Position numbers and translations under genes: made by a program
In this document: positions 17,192 to 26,163 of the stretch, piece by piece
How positions within the stretch are numbered: position 1 is the stretch's first letter
How the letters are laid out: every line of letters starts with the position of its first letter
The notes under the pieces: generated by a model
Told to the model about the DNA's origin: nothing
The model's input: the letters and a program-made list of their open reading frames with translations, nothing else
Databases searched by the model: none
Assembly: GCF_900104695.1 (NCBI RefSeq)
Contig: NZ_FNSW01000001.1
Span: 5,066,501-5,130,500 of the forward strand
Length of the DNA stretch: 64,000 nucleotides
DNA from: Paenibacillus sp. GP183
GTDB taxonomy: Bacteria > Bacillota > Bacilli > Paenibacillales > NBRC-103111
Direction of reading: 5' to 3'

Positions 17192-18835
17192 ATGCCGCAG
17201 GCAATTAAAGTTTTTATCGTTGATGACGAATTTCATATTAGAAACGGTATCCAGGAATCTGTGCCCTGGAGGGAAATGTACATGGAAGTGATAGGCGAGG
17301 CGGAAGACGGCAACAGGGCAATCAAGCTGTACGAAGAGCATCTGCCGGATATAGTGCTGCTGGATATTAATATTCCTGGAAAAAATGGACTGGAATTCGC
17401 CCGATTGATCAGAGAACGGAATGAAAATACGCAAATCATCTTTTTGACCGGATACGATGATTTTCATAAAGTCAAAGAGGCTGTTTCGTTGCAGGCTTCC
17501 GATTATTTGCTTAAGCCGGTATCTTACGGCGAATTGATACAGGCTCTCGAAAAAGCCGCAGGTCAGATTAACGCTGAACGGGAACAACTCTTCTTCATGG
17601 ATGAACTGAAACAAAAAGTCAGTTTGTACAAGCAGGCAGCATCGGAACAAATTCTGCTCGATTTTTTGCATCGAGGTGCAAACACGGAAATCATGAAACA
17701 ATTGCATGAAATGGGTTTGATAACTGATACAAAGGCGTGCTATGGAGTTCTTTGTATCGATATTGACCATTTTTACGATACTATGAGGAACGTTTCCCAA
17801 GGCGACCGCCAACTGTATCTTTATGCATACCGAAAGCTGGCACTGGAGGTTCTGGAAGAGGAAAACAATACAGTGGATAACGGAGGTATTACGTACGGGC
17901 ATGTACTCAGCTTGAGTGTAAGCCGACTTGTCTTGTTAGTTCAAACCAAGGGTAATCCTCTTACGGCAGCTGAAAAAGCACCAGATCGTGACCTGATAGA
18001 TTTAGCCAAACGTCTACAGGAAACTTATAGAGCTTATTTGAAAATTTCAGTAAGTATCGGGCTAAGCGGCACTGTAATGGATGCCCATGTACTTGATAAT
18101 GCTTTTCGTGAAGCCCTTGAGGCTGTGGAGCATCGCACGATAATCGGAAGCGGCAATATCATTCCTTATCGACAGATCGACCCGTCGGTAAGTAGAGGCA
18201 AGCAGCTTCTTAACAAGGAATTATTTTTTCTTAGCGAAATCCGTGCCGGTTCCGATATCCTGAACATTGACATTCTAAAGGAATGGTTTTCTGAAATCCG
18301 CTCCATGCCGCTTATCGATGCGAAGGTGATCGCCTCCCAACTTGTCGTATTTGTTCTGAGGATACAGGAGGAATCGAGAACTAGGAATACAATTTGGACC
18401 AACGACCCGTTTGTGAAAATATCCGAAATTGAAACGGTAGACAGCCTTCTTGAATTTTTATCCGAATTCTTGATTATAGTCGTCAATTCCATTCGAACAT
18501 CTAAGGAAACACCTTCAGTCAAAATTATAGAACAGGCCAAACAATGGATTCGCGATCACTCGTTGGATGAAACCAGTCTAACGGCGCTTGCTTCCCATCT
18601 CCATTTGAGTCCCAATTATTTATGCTCTTTGTTTAAGCAGACCACTGGCGAAACCTATATGGAGTTAACTACACGTATACGATTTGAAAGAGCACGTGAG
18701 CTTTTGGCCAACACATCGTTAAAAATGCATGATATCGCCGCAAGCATTGGTTTTTCCGATGCCAACTATTTCAGCATAGCCTTTAAGAAGCATCAAGGTG
18801 TCAGCCCTAGCGAGTTCAGAAAACGCAATCTGTAA
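17192..18835 (+). CDS. YesN-type response regulator with AraC domain, module A
   Basis: 547 residues with AAGGAGG before the ATG. The N-terminal receiver has the acidic pocket Asp11-Asp12 and the phosphoacceptor Asp58 in LLDINIPGKNG, and Lys in LLKPV. A long linker is followed by a C-terminal AraC-type double helix-turn-helix (LTALASHLHLSPNYLCSLFK, then MHDIAASIGFSDANYFSIAF). It is the partner of the kinase just upstream (four intervening bases) and presumably activates the importer and glycosidase genes that follow. Confidence 0.93.
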   Translation: MPQAIKVFIVDDEFHIRNGIQESVPWREMYMEVIGEAEDGNRAIKLYEEHLPDIVLLDINIPGKNGLEFARLIRERNENTQIIFLTGYDDFHKVKEAVSLQASDYLLKPVSYGELIQALEKAAGQINAEREQLFFMDELKQKVSLYKQAASEQILLDFLHRGANTEIMKQLHEMGLITDTKACYGVLCIDIDHFYDTMRNVSQGDRQLYLYAYRKLALEVLEEENNTVDNGGITYGHVLSLSVSRLVLLVQTKGNPLTAAEKAPDRDLIDLAKRLQETYRAYLKISVSIGLSGTVMDAHVLDNAFREALEAVEHRTIIGSGNIIPYRQIDPSVSRGKQLLNKELFFLSEIRAGSDILNIDILKEWFSEIRSMPLIDAKVIASQLVVFVLRIQEESRTRNTIWTNDPFVKISEIETVDSLLEFLSEFLIIVVNSIRTSKETPSVKIIEQAKQWIRDHSLDETSLTALASHLHLSPNYLCSLFKQTTGETYMELTTRIRFERARELLANTSLKMHDIAASIGFSDANYFSIAFKKHQGVSPSEFRKRNL

Positions 18836-18910
18836 ATGAAAAAATCTTCGTAATATATTGAAGACAATCTTAATTTATTCTATAGTTCAACTGATCCCAT
18901 TTGAGGATAA

Positions 18911-18924
18911 TGAAAGCGTAAACA
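18911..18924 (+). promoter_or_regulatory. cre-like site in the leader of the module A binding-protein gene
   Basis: TGAAAGCGTAAACA matches the CcpA consensus at 13 of 14 positions by eye. It lies 24 bp before the start codon, where CcpA binding would act as a roadblock or block initiation. Confidence 0.45.
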
Positions 18925-18948
18925 AAAAATATGAAAGGGGCACTACAA

Positions 18949-20319
18949 ATGAAGGCACAAAGATCGTGGTTCATTCTCCTTCTCGTTTTCGCTCTCATGT
19001 TAGTAACAACAGCTTGTTCAACCACTGGGGACAGCACAAAATCGAAGGATGGCGGGGGTTCTAGTAGTGGACCAGTAACGTTAAAATTCATGTTCTGGGG
19101 CAGTGCATTTGAAAAACAGGCAGTTGACAAAATGGTAAAGGCATTCGAAAGTTCCCACCCGAATATAAAGATCGATGCACAGCAGGTAACCGGCGATTAC
19201 AACACTAAAATTAATACGTTAATGGCAACGAATGAGCTTCCTGATGTCGCTTATCTCGGGGAACCACTGGCACTTAAATGGGGCGAAGAAGGCAAAGTAC
19301 TCGATATGTCGCCTTATTTGAAAGCATACCCTCAGCTTGGCAATCGGATTCCACAAACCTACTACTACTTCGCTCCCGGCAAGACGGTGGGCACAAATAC
19401 GGCAGCAGAAATAATAACCATGTACTACAACAAAGACTTGTTTAAAGAGGCGGGAGTTCAATTACCCCCAAGCAAAGCAAGCGAAGCTTGGACGTGGGAT
19501 CAGTTTGTCGAAACTGCAAAGAAGCTGACTAAGGACAAAAACGGTAAAACTCCGTTGGATGCAGGATTCGATCCGAAAAATATCGTGCAGTACGGCGTGT
19601 CGGTCCCTACTTGGTCTGCCGGTTGGTATCCGTTCCTCCTAAGTAACGGGGCGGACATTACCAACGAAGACGGAACCAAATACACGATGAACAGCCCCGA
19701 AGCGGTTGAGGTATTCCAGAAGCTGCAGGATTTGATGTATAAGCACTTTGTTGCCCCTACGGCAACTCAACAGCAAAACATGCCAGCAACCAACGTTCGT
19801 TTGCAGACGAAGAAAGTTGCCATGGCGATTGACGGGCAATGGTCACTGCTTGACTTTGCATCCACTAAAATGAATTTCGGTATGGGTGTTCTACCCAAGT
19901 TTAAAACAGCCAAAACGATGCTTTTGGGAGCACCGACCGTTATTTTCGCAAATACAAAGCATCAGAAGGAAGCGATGGAATTTTATTTGTATCATAACGA
20001 TCCGGAGCAGGTTGATTTGTACGCCAAAGGTTTGTGGATGCCTCTCGAGATGAAGTACTACGATCAGCAGGAATACATCGATAAATGGACTAAAAATGAC
20101 GTGCACCCGACGGAATTCAAAGATGCCATTATTGATTATACTTTGAAAAATGCTGAAGGGTCGCCGTCATATTCTCTTAAGAACTTCGCAGAAATTGACC
20201 CGAAGATTACCGCAGGTTTGGATAAAATATGGACGAATTCCGCTCCGGCAAAGCAAGTGCTCGATGATCTACAAAAAACTATCGAACCCTTGTTGAAAGG
20301 CAAATATTCAAGGAAATAA
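18949..20319 (+). CDS. Sugar ABC transporter substrate-binding lipoprotein, module A
   Basis: 456 residues. The ATG at 18949 is preferred because AAAGGGG lies just before it, inside the earlier ATG's reading frame. A lipoprotein signal ends at VTTAC, with Cys23 as the lipidation site. The mature part is a family-1 extracellular solute-binding protein (LKFMFWGSAFEKQAVDKMVK at the start, aromatic residues throughout), the kind that binds oligosaccharides for CUT1 importers. It is followed by two permease genes. The hairpin between it and the first permease probably keeps the binding protein in excess. Confidence 0.92.
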   Translation: MKAQRSWFILLLVFALMLVTTACSTTGDSTKSKDGGGSSSGPVTLKFMFWGSAFEKQAVDKMVKAFESSHPNIKIDAQQVTGDYNTKINTLMATNELPDVAYLGEPLALKWGEEGKVLDMSPYLKAYPQLGNRIPQTYYYFAPGKTVGTNTAAEIITMYYNKDLFKEAGVQLPPSKASEAWTWDQFVETAKKLTKDKNGKTPLDAGFDPKNIVQYGVSVPTWSAGWYPFLLSNGADITNEDGTKYTMNSPEAVEVFQKLQDLMYKHFVAPTATQQQNMPATNVRLQTKKVAMAIDGQWSLLDFASTKMNFGMGVLPKFKTAKTMLLGAPTVIFANTKHQKEAMEFYLYHNDPEQVDLYAKGLWMPLEMKYYDQQEYIDKWTKNDVHPTEFKDAIIDYTLKNAEGSPSYSLKNFAEIDPKITAGLDKIWTNSAPAKQVLDDLQKTIEPLLKGKYSRK

Positions 20320-20339
20320 TCAATTTATTCCCAAAAGAG

Positions 20340-20366
20340 AGAGTCCTTATTCTTTCAAAGGACTCT
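20340..20366 (+). terminator. Intercistronic hairpin between binding protein and permease
   Basis: AGAGTCCTT pairs with AAGGACTCT across a 9-nt loop and is followed by TCTCTATC, so it is a weak terminator. Such hairpins set binding protein to permease ratios in sugar operons. Confidence 0.6.
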
Positions 20367-20396
20367 TCTCTATCATGTTAAGTAGGAGGAATTATC

Positions 20397-21314
20397 ATGA
20401 ATAGTACCGCCAGTCGCCGTGCATCAGGAATTGAACGTATGGAAAGGAAATGGGGAATCATTTTAGCTTTGCCGGCGATACTGGGCTTCTTCATTTTTAC
20501 CGTTGGCCCTATGCTTGCTTCACTTCTGTTCAGCATGACCAACTGGAATATCGGCGGTGAATTCCGCTTTATCGGCATAAACAATTACAAACATATGGTG
20601 ACGGAAGATGAATTGTTCAGCAAATCGTTGTTTGTCACTGTCTATTATACGCTGGGCAGTGTGCCGCTGGGTATTTTAGGTTCGTTTATCGTTGCGCTGT
20701 TACTCAACCAGAAGGTGAAAGCTCTACCTATTTTTAGAACAATCTTTTATTTGCCTGTTCTAGTACCGAGTATTGCCAATACGATGCTGTGGTTGTGGAT
20801 CTTTAATCCCGATTTCGGATTACTAAATTCTTTGTTAAAAAGCATAGGACTTCCCGTATCACAGTGGATTTATGGTGAAAGTACCGCGATTCCGTCGCTA
20901 ATTCTCATGAGTACATGGGGTGTTGGCAATGCTGCAGTTATTTTCCTGGCGGGGCTTCAGGGGGTGCCGAGTCATTTATACGAAGCTGTCGAGGTTGACG
21001 GAGGCGGTATGCTAAGAAAATTTTGGCATATTACGCTGCCATCGATGACGCCGACAATTTTCTTCAATGTCATCATGGCAATGATAGGTACTTTCCAAGT
21101 GTTCAATGAGGCCTATGTCATGACAAACGGTGGTCCCAACAACTCGACGCTGTTCTATATTTTTTACTTGTACCGTACGGCGTTCACTGAAACGAAGATG
21201 GGCTATGCCTGCGCGCTGGCATGGGTGCTTTTTTTAATCATTATGGCTATGACCGCATTGGTATTCCGCTCGTCGAAGTTTTGGGTTTATTATGAGGGGG
21301 AGGGGAAAATATGA
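20397..21314 (+). CDS. Sugar ABC transporter permease (LacF/UgpA type), module A
   Basis: 305 residues with TAGGAGG before the ATG. About six membrane helices, the first at residues 18-42. The cytoplasmic EAA loop, which contacts the ATPase, is visible as EAVEVDGGG with a following LP. It forms the importer core with the next gene, which it overlaps by 4 bp (ATGA), a sign of translational coupling. Confidence 0.92.
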   Translation: MNSTASRRASGIERMERKWGIILALPAILGFFIFTVGPMLASLLFSMTNWNIGGEFRFIGINNYKHMVTEDELFSKSLFVTVYYTLGSVPLGILGSFIVALLLNQKVKALPIFRTIFYLPVLVPSIANTMLWLWIFNPDFGLLNSLLKSIGLPVSQWIYGESTAIPSLILMSTWGVGNAAVIFLAGLQGVPSHLYEAVEVDGGGMLRKFWHITLPSMTPTIFFNVIMAMIGTFQVFNEAYVMTNGGPNNSTLFYIFYLYRTAFTETKMGYACALAWVLFLIIMAMTALVFRSSKFWVYYEGEGKI

Positions 21315-22204
21315 ACGTTCACGAGACGGCACTCTCCGATATGGAAATGGGACTACGTCTAAGGATGAGGGGTAGAAAAAGGAAATCGTTAAGTTTATTT
21401 GTGAGTTATACCATACTCATTCTCGGTAGCATCGTCATGCTGTTCCCCTTCGCCTGGCTTCTGCGCAGCTCCGTAATGACGACCAACCAAATCTTCGTTT
21501 TTCCACCCGAATGGATTCCGAGTCCTTTTGCCTGGAGTAATTATAAAGAATCTCTCACTATCGTCCCGTTCAATCTTTTCTTCCTCAATACGATGACAAT
21601 TGAATTGTTTGCCGTATCAGGTATCGTCATAACCAGCGCCATGGCGGGTTACAGCTTCTCTCGTTTGCGCTGGCCGGGTCGTAATTTAATGTTTGCGCTA
21701 CTGCTCAGCACGCTGATGCTGCCATATGCGGTTACGCTCATTCCAACGTTCATGTTCTGGAAAACAGTTGGAGCCATTAACACATTTTTGCCGCTAATCG
21801 TCCCCGCCTGGTTCGGGGGAGGGGCATTCAACATCTTTTTGCTGCGCCAGTTCTTTATGAACATTCCAAAAGATTTGGACGAGGCCGCATATATGGACGG
21901 GGCCAATCCGTTCACCGTATTATGGCGAGTCATTTTGCCTTTATCCAAACCAGCTCTTATAGTAGTCGTTATTTTTTCATTCATAGGTATTTGGAACGAT
22001 TTTCTCGGTCCACTCATCTATCTGAGCGATGACCATAAATTTACACTTGCTATCGGGCTTGCCTCCTTCAAAGGCTTATACAACGCGCAATGGGGTTATC
22101 TCATGGCGGCGTCGTCAGTCATTGTCGCGCCTATCATTGCCTTGTTCTTCATCGGACAGCGATACTTTGTTGAAGGGATTACCTTGACAGGCATTAAAGG
22201 TTAA
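21311..22204 (+). CDS. Sugar ABC transporter permease (MalG type), module A
   Basis: 297 residues, six predicted helices, EAA loop EAAYMDGANPF with VILP, and the family's typical GITLTGIKG end. The start overlaps the preceding permease stop codon. Together they form a CUT1 importer; no ATPase gene is nearby, so a shared MsmX-like ATPase is assumed. It is followed by two GH127 genes 55 bp downstream. Confidence 0.92.
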   Translation: MNVHETALSDMEMGLRLRMRGRKRKSLSLFVSYTILILGSIVMLFPFAWLLRSSVMTTNQIFVFPPEWIPSPFAWSNYKESLTIVPFNLFFLNTMTIELFAVSGIVITSAMAGYSFSRLRWPGRNLMFALLLSTLMLPYAVTLIPTFMFWKTVGAINTFLPLIVPAWFGGGAFNIFLLRQFFMNIPKDLDEAAYMDGANPFTVLWRVILPLSKPALIVVVIFSFIGIWNDFLGPLIYLSDDHKFTLAIGLASFKGLYNAQWGYLMAASSVIVAPIIALFFIGQRYFVEGITLTGIKG

Positions 22205-22259
22205 CTTACGGAAATTAGTATCAAGTTATGAGAGAAGAGAAACGTTTAGGAGGACGACG

Positions 22260-24146
22260 ATGAATCTATATCAAACGGCATTTGAAGCGCTCCCACTTGG
22301 GAGCATTAAGCCTAACGGATGGTTAAAAAACCAGCTCCACATTCAAGCTGACGGACTTACGGGGCATTTAGAGGAGCATTGGGCAGATGTAGGACCGAAA
22401 AACGGGTGGATTGGAGGAAACGGTGAAAGCTGGGAAAGAGGACCGTATTATTTGGACGGATTGATACCTCTGGCTTATCTTCTGGAAGACGAACGGTTAA
22501 TCTCCAAAGCGAACCGTTGGATAGAGTGGAGCCTTAAAAGTCAACAAGAAAACGGAAATTTCGGCCCTGTACGCATTGAAACTGTCAATAACGATGTCGA
22601 CAAGAGTCAAGACTGGTGGCACTACATGATCATGTTGAAAGTGCTGACTCAGCATGAAGAAGCCACAGGCGATGAGCGGGTCATACCGTTTTTAACAAAA
22701 TACTTCCATTATGTCAAAAGTATGATTGCTGAGCGGCCTCTAAGTGGTTGGGCGGAAACGCGAGGTGCTGAGATGCTGCTGAGCATCTTGTGGCTGCATA
22801 AGCGCACAAAAGAAAGCTTTTTGCTCGAGCTGGCTCAAATTATAGCGAAACAAACGACCGACTGGACCGATATTTTCCATGACTTCCCCTTCTGGCGTAA
22901 AGTTGAGCAGTGGGATTGGAGGACGCATGTCGTCAATGTGGCTATGGGATTGAAAACCCCGGGTATAAAGTTTCAACTGAGCGGTGATTTGAAAGAGAAG
23001 GAAGCGGTTCATCGCGGAATTGACAGCCTGATGACCTACCATGGGCAAGCGCATGGGATGTTTTCGGGGGATGAATGGCTGTCCGGCACCCATCCGAGCC
23101 AGGGAGTAGAGCTATGTGCCGTTGTGGAATACATGTTCACAATGGAAAATTTGGTTCGTATTTTCGGTGAAGGACGATTCGGCGACATTTTAGAAAAAGT
23201 CGCTTTTAATGCTCTGCCTGCAGCCATTTCTGTGGATTGGACTTCACATCAGTACGATCAGCAGGTAAACCAGATTGTTTGCAATGTCGCACCGCGTAAT
23301 TGGAGCAACGGAGTGGATGCGAACCTTTTTGGCTTGGAACCAAACTTTGGATGCTGTACGGCGAATATGCATCAAGGCTGGCCGAAACTGACTTCCAATC
23401 TATGGATGACGGACGGAAAAGGCGGTCTGGCGGCGGTTTCCTACGCACCTTGCACCGTGTTGACGCAAGTTGGTTCTGGCGCAACAGCCCGCCTGCTGGT
23501 TAGTGGGGAGTATCCGTTTCGCGAAGAAGTAATGATGACCCTGTCGCTGGATCGTCAGGAGCGGTTCGCTATTTCGTTTCGAGTGCCACAGTGGTGCAGT
23601 TCTCCAAGTTTATCGATAAATGGGGTGAGTATCTCTTTAGATATTGTGGACGGTTACGCGAAAATCGATCGAGAATGGTTTAACGGAGACGATATCCATC
23701 TTAAATTGCCAATGGAAGTATATATTGCCTCCCATAACTTGTATGCCGTCAGCGTGGAGCGAGGGCCTCTCGTCTATGCACTTCCAGTGAAAGAGAATTG
23801 GCAACGTATAGTAGAGCGTGAAAAGTTCCATGATTGGGAAATATACCCAGTATCTCCATGGAAATACGGCCTGATATCAGATGCTGTTTTTGAAGTGGTA
23901 ACGGCTGAAGTACCTTATCAACCGTTTGATGCAGCGCATACTCCCTGTCGCTTGAAGACAATCGGCAAACTGGTCCGCGACTGGAGAATGGAGGGAAACA
24001 ATGCGGGTACCCCGCCGTTGAATCCGAAGACGGATGGGCAGCCGGTAAACGAGTTGGAACTCGTACCTTACGGAAGTGCGAAGTTACGGATCGGTGAATT
24101 CCCGTTAATAGGCAAACGTACAGCAGTTAAACAAGTGCAAAAATGA
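22260..24146 (+). CDS. GH127-related glycosidase (DUF1680 family), first copy
   Basis: 628 residues with no signal peptide, so cytoplasmic. The AGGAGGACG site supports the start. The fold is the (alpha/alpha)6 barrel plus beta-domains of beta-L-arabinofuranosidases. The catalytic zinc-cysteine set can be traced as Glu284 and Cys286 (ELC) and Cys365-Cys366 (FGCCTAN), in the order seen in Bifidobacterium HypBA1 (Glu, Cys, Cys-Cys). The surroundings differ from the second copy (GCCTAN here, SCCPTQ there), so the two probably act on different linkages. The substrate could be arabinofuranosides or related sugars. Confidence 0.85.
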   Translation: MNLYQTAFEALPLGSIKPNGWLKNQLHIQADGLTGHLEEHWADVGPKNGWIGGNGESWERGPYYLDGLIPLAYLLEDERLISKANRWIEWSLKSQQENGNFGPVRIETVNNDVDKSQDWWHYMIMLKVLTQHEEATGDERVIPFLTKYFHYVKSMIAERPLSGWAETRGAEMLLSILWLHKRTKESFLLELAQIIAKQTTDWTDIFHDFPFWRKVEQWDWRTHVVNVAMGLKTPGIKFQLSGDLKEKEAVHRGIDSLMTYHGQAHGMFSGDEWLSGTHPSQGVELCAVVEYMFTMENLVRIFGEGRFGDILEKVAFNALPAAISVDWTSHQYDQQVNQIVCNVAPRNWSNGVDANLFGLEPNFGCCTANMHQGWPKLTSNLWMTDGKGGLAAVSYAPCTVLTQVGSGATARLLVSGEYPFREEVMMTLSLDRQERFAISFRVPQWCSSPSLSINGVSISLDIVDGYAKIDREWFNGDDIHLKLPMEVYIASHNLYAVSVERGPLVYALPVKENWQRIVEREKFHDWEIYPVSPWKYGLISDAVFEVVTAEVPYQPFDAAHTPCRLKTIGKLVRDWRMEGNNAGTPPLNPKTDGQPVNELELVPYGSAKLRIGEFPLIGKRTAVKQVQK

Positions 24147-24172
24147 GCGAAATTTACAACGATGAACATATG

Positions 24173-24199
24173 CCACAGGCTGATAGTTGCAGCCTGTGG
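24173..24199 (+). other. Intercistronic hairpin between the two GH127 genes
   Basis: A perfect 10-bp stem CCACAGGCTG/CAGCCTGTGG with a 7-nt loop, followed by AATTAAAA rather than a T-run. It is more likely an mRNA-processing or stabilising hairpin than a terminator. Confidence 0.6.
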
Positions 24200-24246
24200 A
24201 ATTAAAAGCGAGTTTCATTTTCAGATTGAGAGGAGTTTTGCATTTT

Positions 24247-26076
24247 ATGTTAAATGGCAAAAATGCTTACCAAACGTTTGGTCATATCCCTTTTACCAAC
24301 GTTTCACTTGAAGATTCATTCTGGGCACCGCGATTGCGGGTGTATAAGGACATCACGCTTCCGGTTTGTTTGGACCAATGCGAACGTACAGGGAGAATTA
24401 CCAACTTTGCGAAAGCGGCGGGATTAATGGAAGGAGAATTTGAAGGAATATATTTCAACGATTCTGATCTATACAAAGTGCTGGAAGGCGCCGCATATTC
24501 CTTGATGACGCATCCCGATCCCGCAATTGAGGCACGCATTGACACCATTATTGATCTTATTGTTGCAGCGCAAGAGGAAGACGGTTATTTGATGACATAT
24601 TTCAGCCTGAAGGCTCCCGACAAGAAGTGGTCAGACATGGAAAAGCATGAAATGTACTGCGGCGGTCATTTGATCGAGGCTGCAATCGCATATAAGCAGG
24701 CGACCAATAAAACCAAGTTGTTGAATGTGGCTTGCAAGCTTGCCGATCATTACGATACAACTTTCGGACCCGGTAAGCGGCATTGGGTTGATGGGCACGA
24801 GGAGATCGAGCTTGCGCTCGTAAAGCTATTTAATGAGACGGGGGAAGAGCGTTACTGGCAGCTTGCGCAGTGGCTGCTTGAGGAAAGAGGTCACGGACAC
24901 GGTGTAGGTATGATCTGGGAAAAGGAAGAATGGGGACCGAAGTACTGCCAGGACGACAAACCGGTACGAAATATGTCGGATGTGGGAGGACACGCCGTTC
25001 GCGCGATGTACCTGTATACCGCTATGGCGGATGTAGCCTCGATGAATGGGGATGCCGGTTACTTGGCTGCATTGGACCGACTTTGGGACAGCGTTGTGCG
25101 TCGTAACATGTATATAACAGGCGGTATAGGTCCGTCCAGGCATAACGAAGGGTTTACTGAGGATTACGACTTGCCAAACGCATCGGCTTATTGCGAAACA
25201 TGCGCGTCAGTTGGTATGGTGCTCTGGAATCACCGGATGAACCTGCTTCATGGTGACAGCAAGTATGTGGATATAGTTGAAAGGGCTATGTACAACGGGG
25301 CAATCGCCGGTGTCTCACTGAGCGGCGACAAATTCTTTTATGTGAATCCCTTGGCATCTGACGGTCATCATCACCGTGTCGAATGGTTCGACTGTTCCTG
25401 CTGCCCAACACAGATCGCCAGATTTTTGCCATCAGTCGGGAACTACGTCTATGCTGCATCGGAGACGGGAGTTGTAATCAATCTGTACATACAGGGCTCC
25501 GGAATGATTGCACTTGGAACCAACTCTGTTGAATTGACACAGAAAACCGAATACCCATGGGATGGCCGAATTGACATAACGGTAAATCCGAAGCAAATCC
25601 GCGAATTTGATATTCGCCTTAGATACCCAGGTTGGTGTCAGGGAGCGAGTGTTCGTATTAATGGTGAGTTGCTTGAAAACCCAGTAATGGAAAAAGGCTA
25701 TATTAAGGTTTCCCGGGAGTGGACGACCGGCGATACGGTTAAACTTGATCTGGAAATGCCAGTTAATCGGGTCAAGTCCCATCTGAAGGTCAAAGAGAAT
25801 GAAGGAAAGGTGGCCTTACAGCGTGGCCCTCTCGTTTACTGTTTGGAGGCAGTCGATCAACAGGTACCGATCAACGACATATCGATTGGTCCGGAAATGA
25901 ACTTTTTTAAAGAGAGGATGAAAGAATTGCTCAATGGAGGATGGATTATTCGTGGAAAATGCGGTTACGAGCAGAGTGAATTAACTGCAATTCCCTATTA
26001 CGCCTGGGATAACCGGGAATCGGGTCCTATGGCCGTATGGCTTCCGGAGATCTTAAAGGATAAGCTATATGTCTAA
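24247..26076 (+). CDS. GH127 beta-L-arabinofuranosidase, second copy
   Basis: 609 residues from the ATG at 24247 (AGGAG 11 nt upstream); an upstream in-frame extension lacks a site. This is the canonical type: Glu317 and Cys319 in CETCAS and Cys385-Cys386 in SCCPTQ match the HypBA1 zinc ligands and nucleophilic cysteine. The enzyme should remove beta-L-arabinofuranose from short oligosaccharides inside the cell. It is the last gene of module A. The ATG frame begins LNGKNAYQTFGHIPF, the usual family start. It ends about 90 bp before an insertion sequence. Confidence 0.92.
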   Translation: MLNGKNAYQTFGHIPFTNVSLEDSFWAPRLRVYKDITLPVCLDQCERTGRITNFAKAAGLMEGEFEGIYFNDSDLYKVLEGAAYSLMTHPDPAIEARIDTIIDLIVAAQEEDGYLMTYFSLKAPDKKWSDMEKHEMYCGGHLIEAAIAYKQATNKTKLLNVACKLADHYDTTFGPGKRHWVDGHEEIELALVKLFNETGEERYWQLAQWLLEERGHGHGVGMIWEKEEWGPKYCQDDKPVRNMSDVGGHAVRAMYLYTAMADVASMNGDAGYLAALDRLWDSVVRRNMYITGGIGPSRHNEGFTEDYDLPNASAYCETCASVGMVLWNHRMNLLHGDSKYVDIVERAMYNGAIAGVSLSGDKFFYVNPLASDGHHHRVEWFDCSCCPTQIARFLPSVGNYVYAASETGVVINLYIQGSGMIALGTNSVELTQKTEYPWDGRIDITVNPKQIREFDIRLRYPGWCQGASVRINGELLENPVMEKGYIKVSREWTTGDTVKLDLEMPVNRVKSHLKVKENEGKVALQRGPLVYCLEAVDQQVPINDISIGPEMNFFKERMKELLNGGWIIRGKCGYEQSELTAIPYYAWDNRESGPMAVWLPEILKDKLYV

Positions 26077-26163
26077 AATCATTTTATCTAGGGGCAAGTT
26101 TGGAACTGGTAAATCAAACATTAAGAGACTTAAACAAGTTGTTCTACACAAGAATTAACTTAA

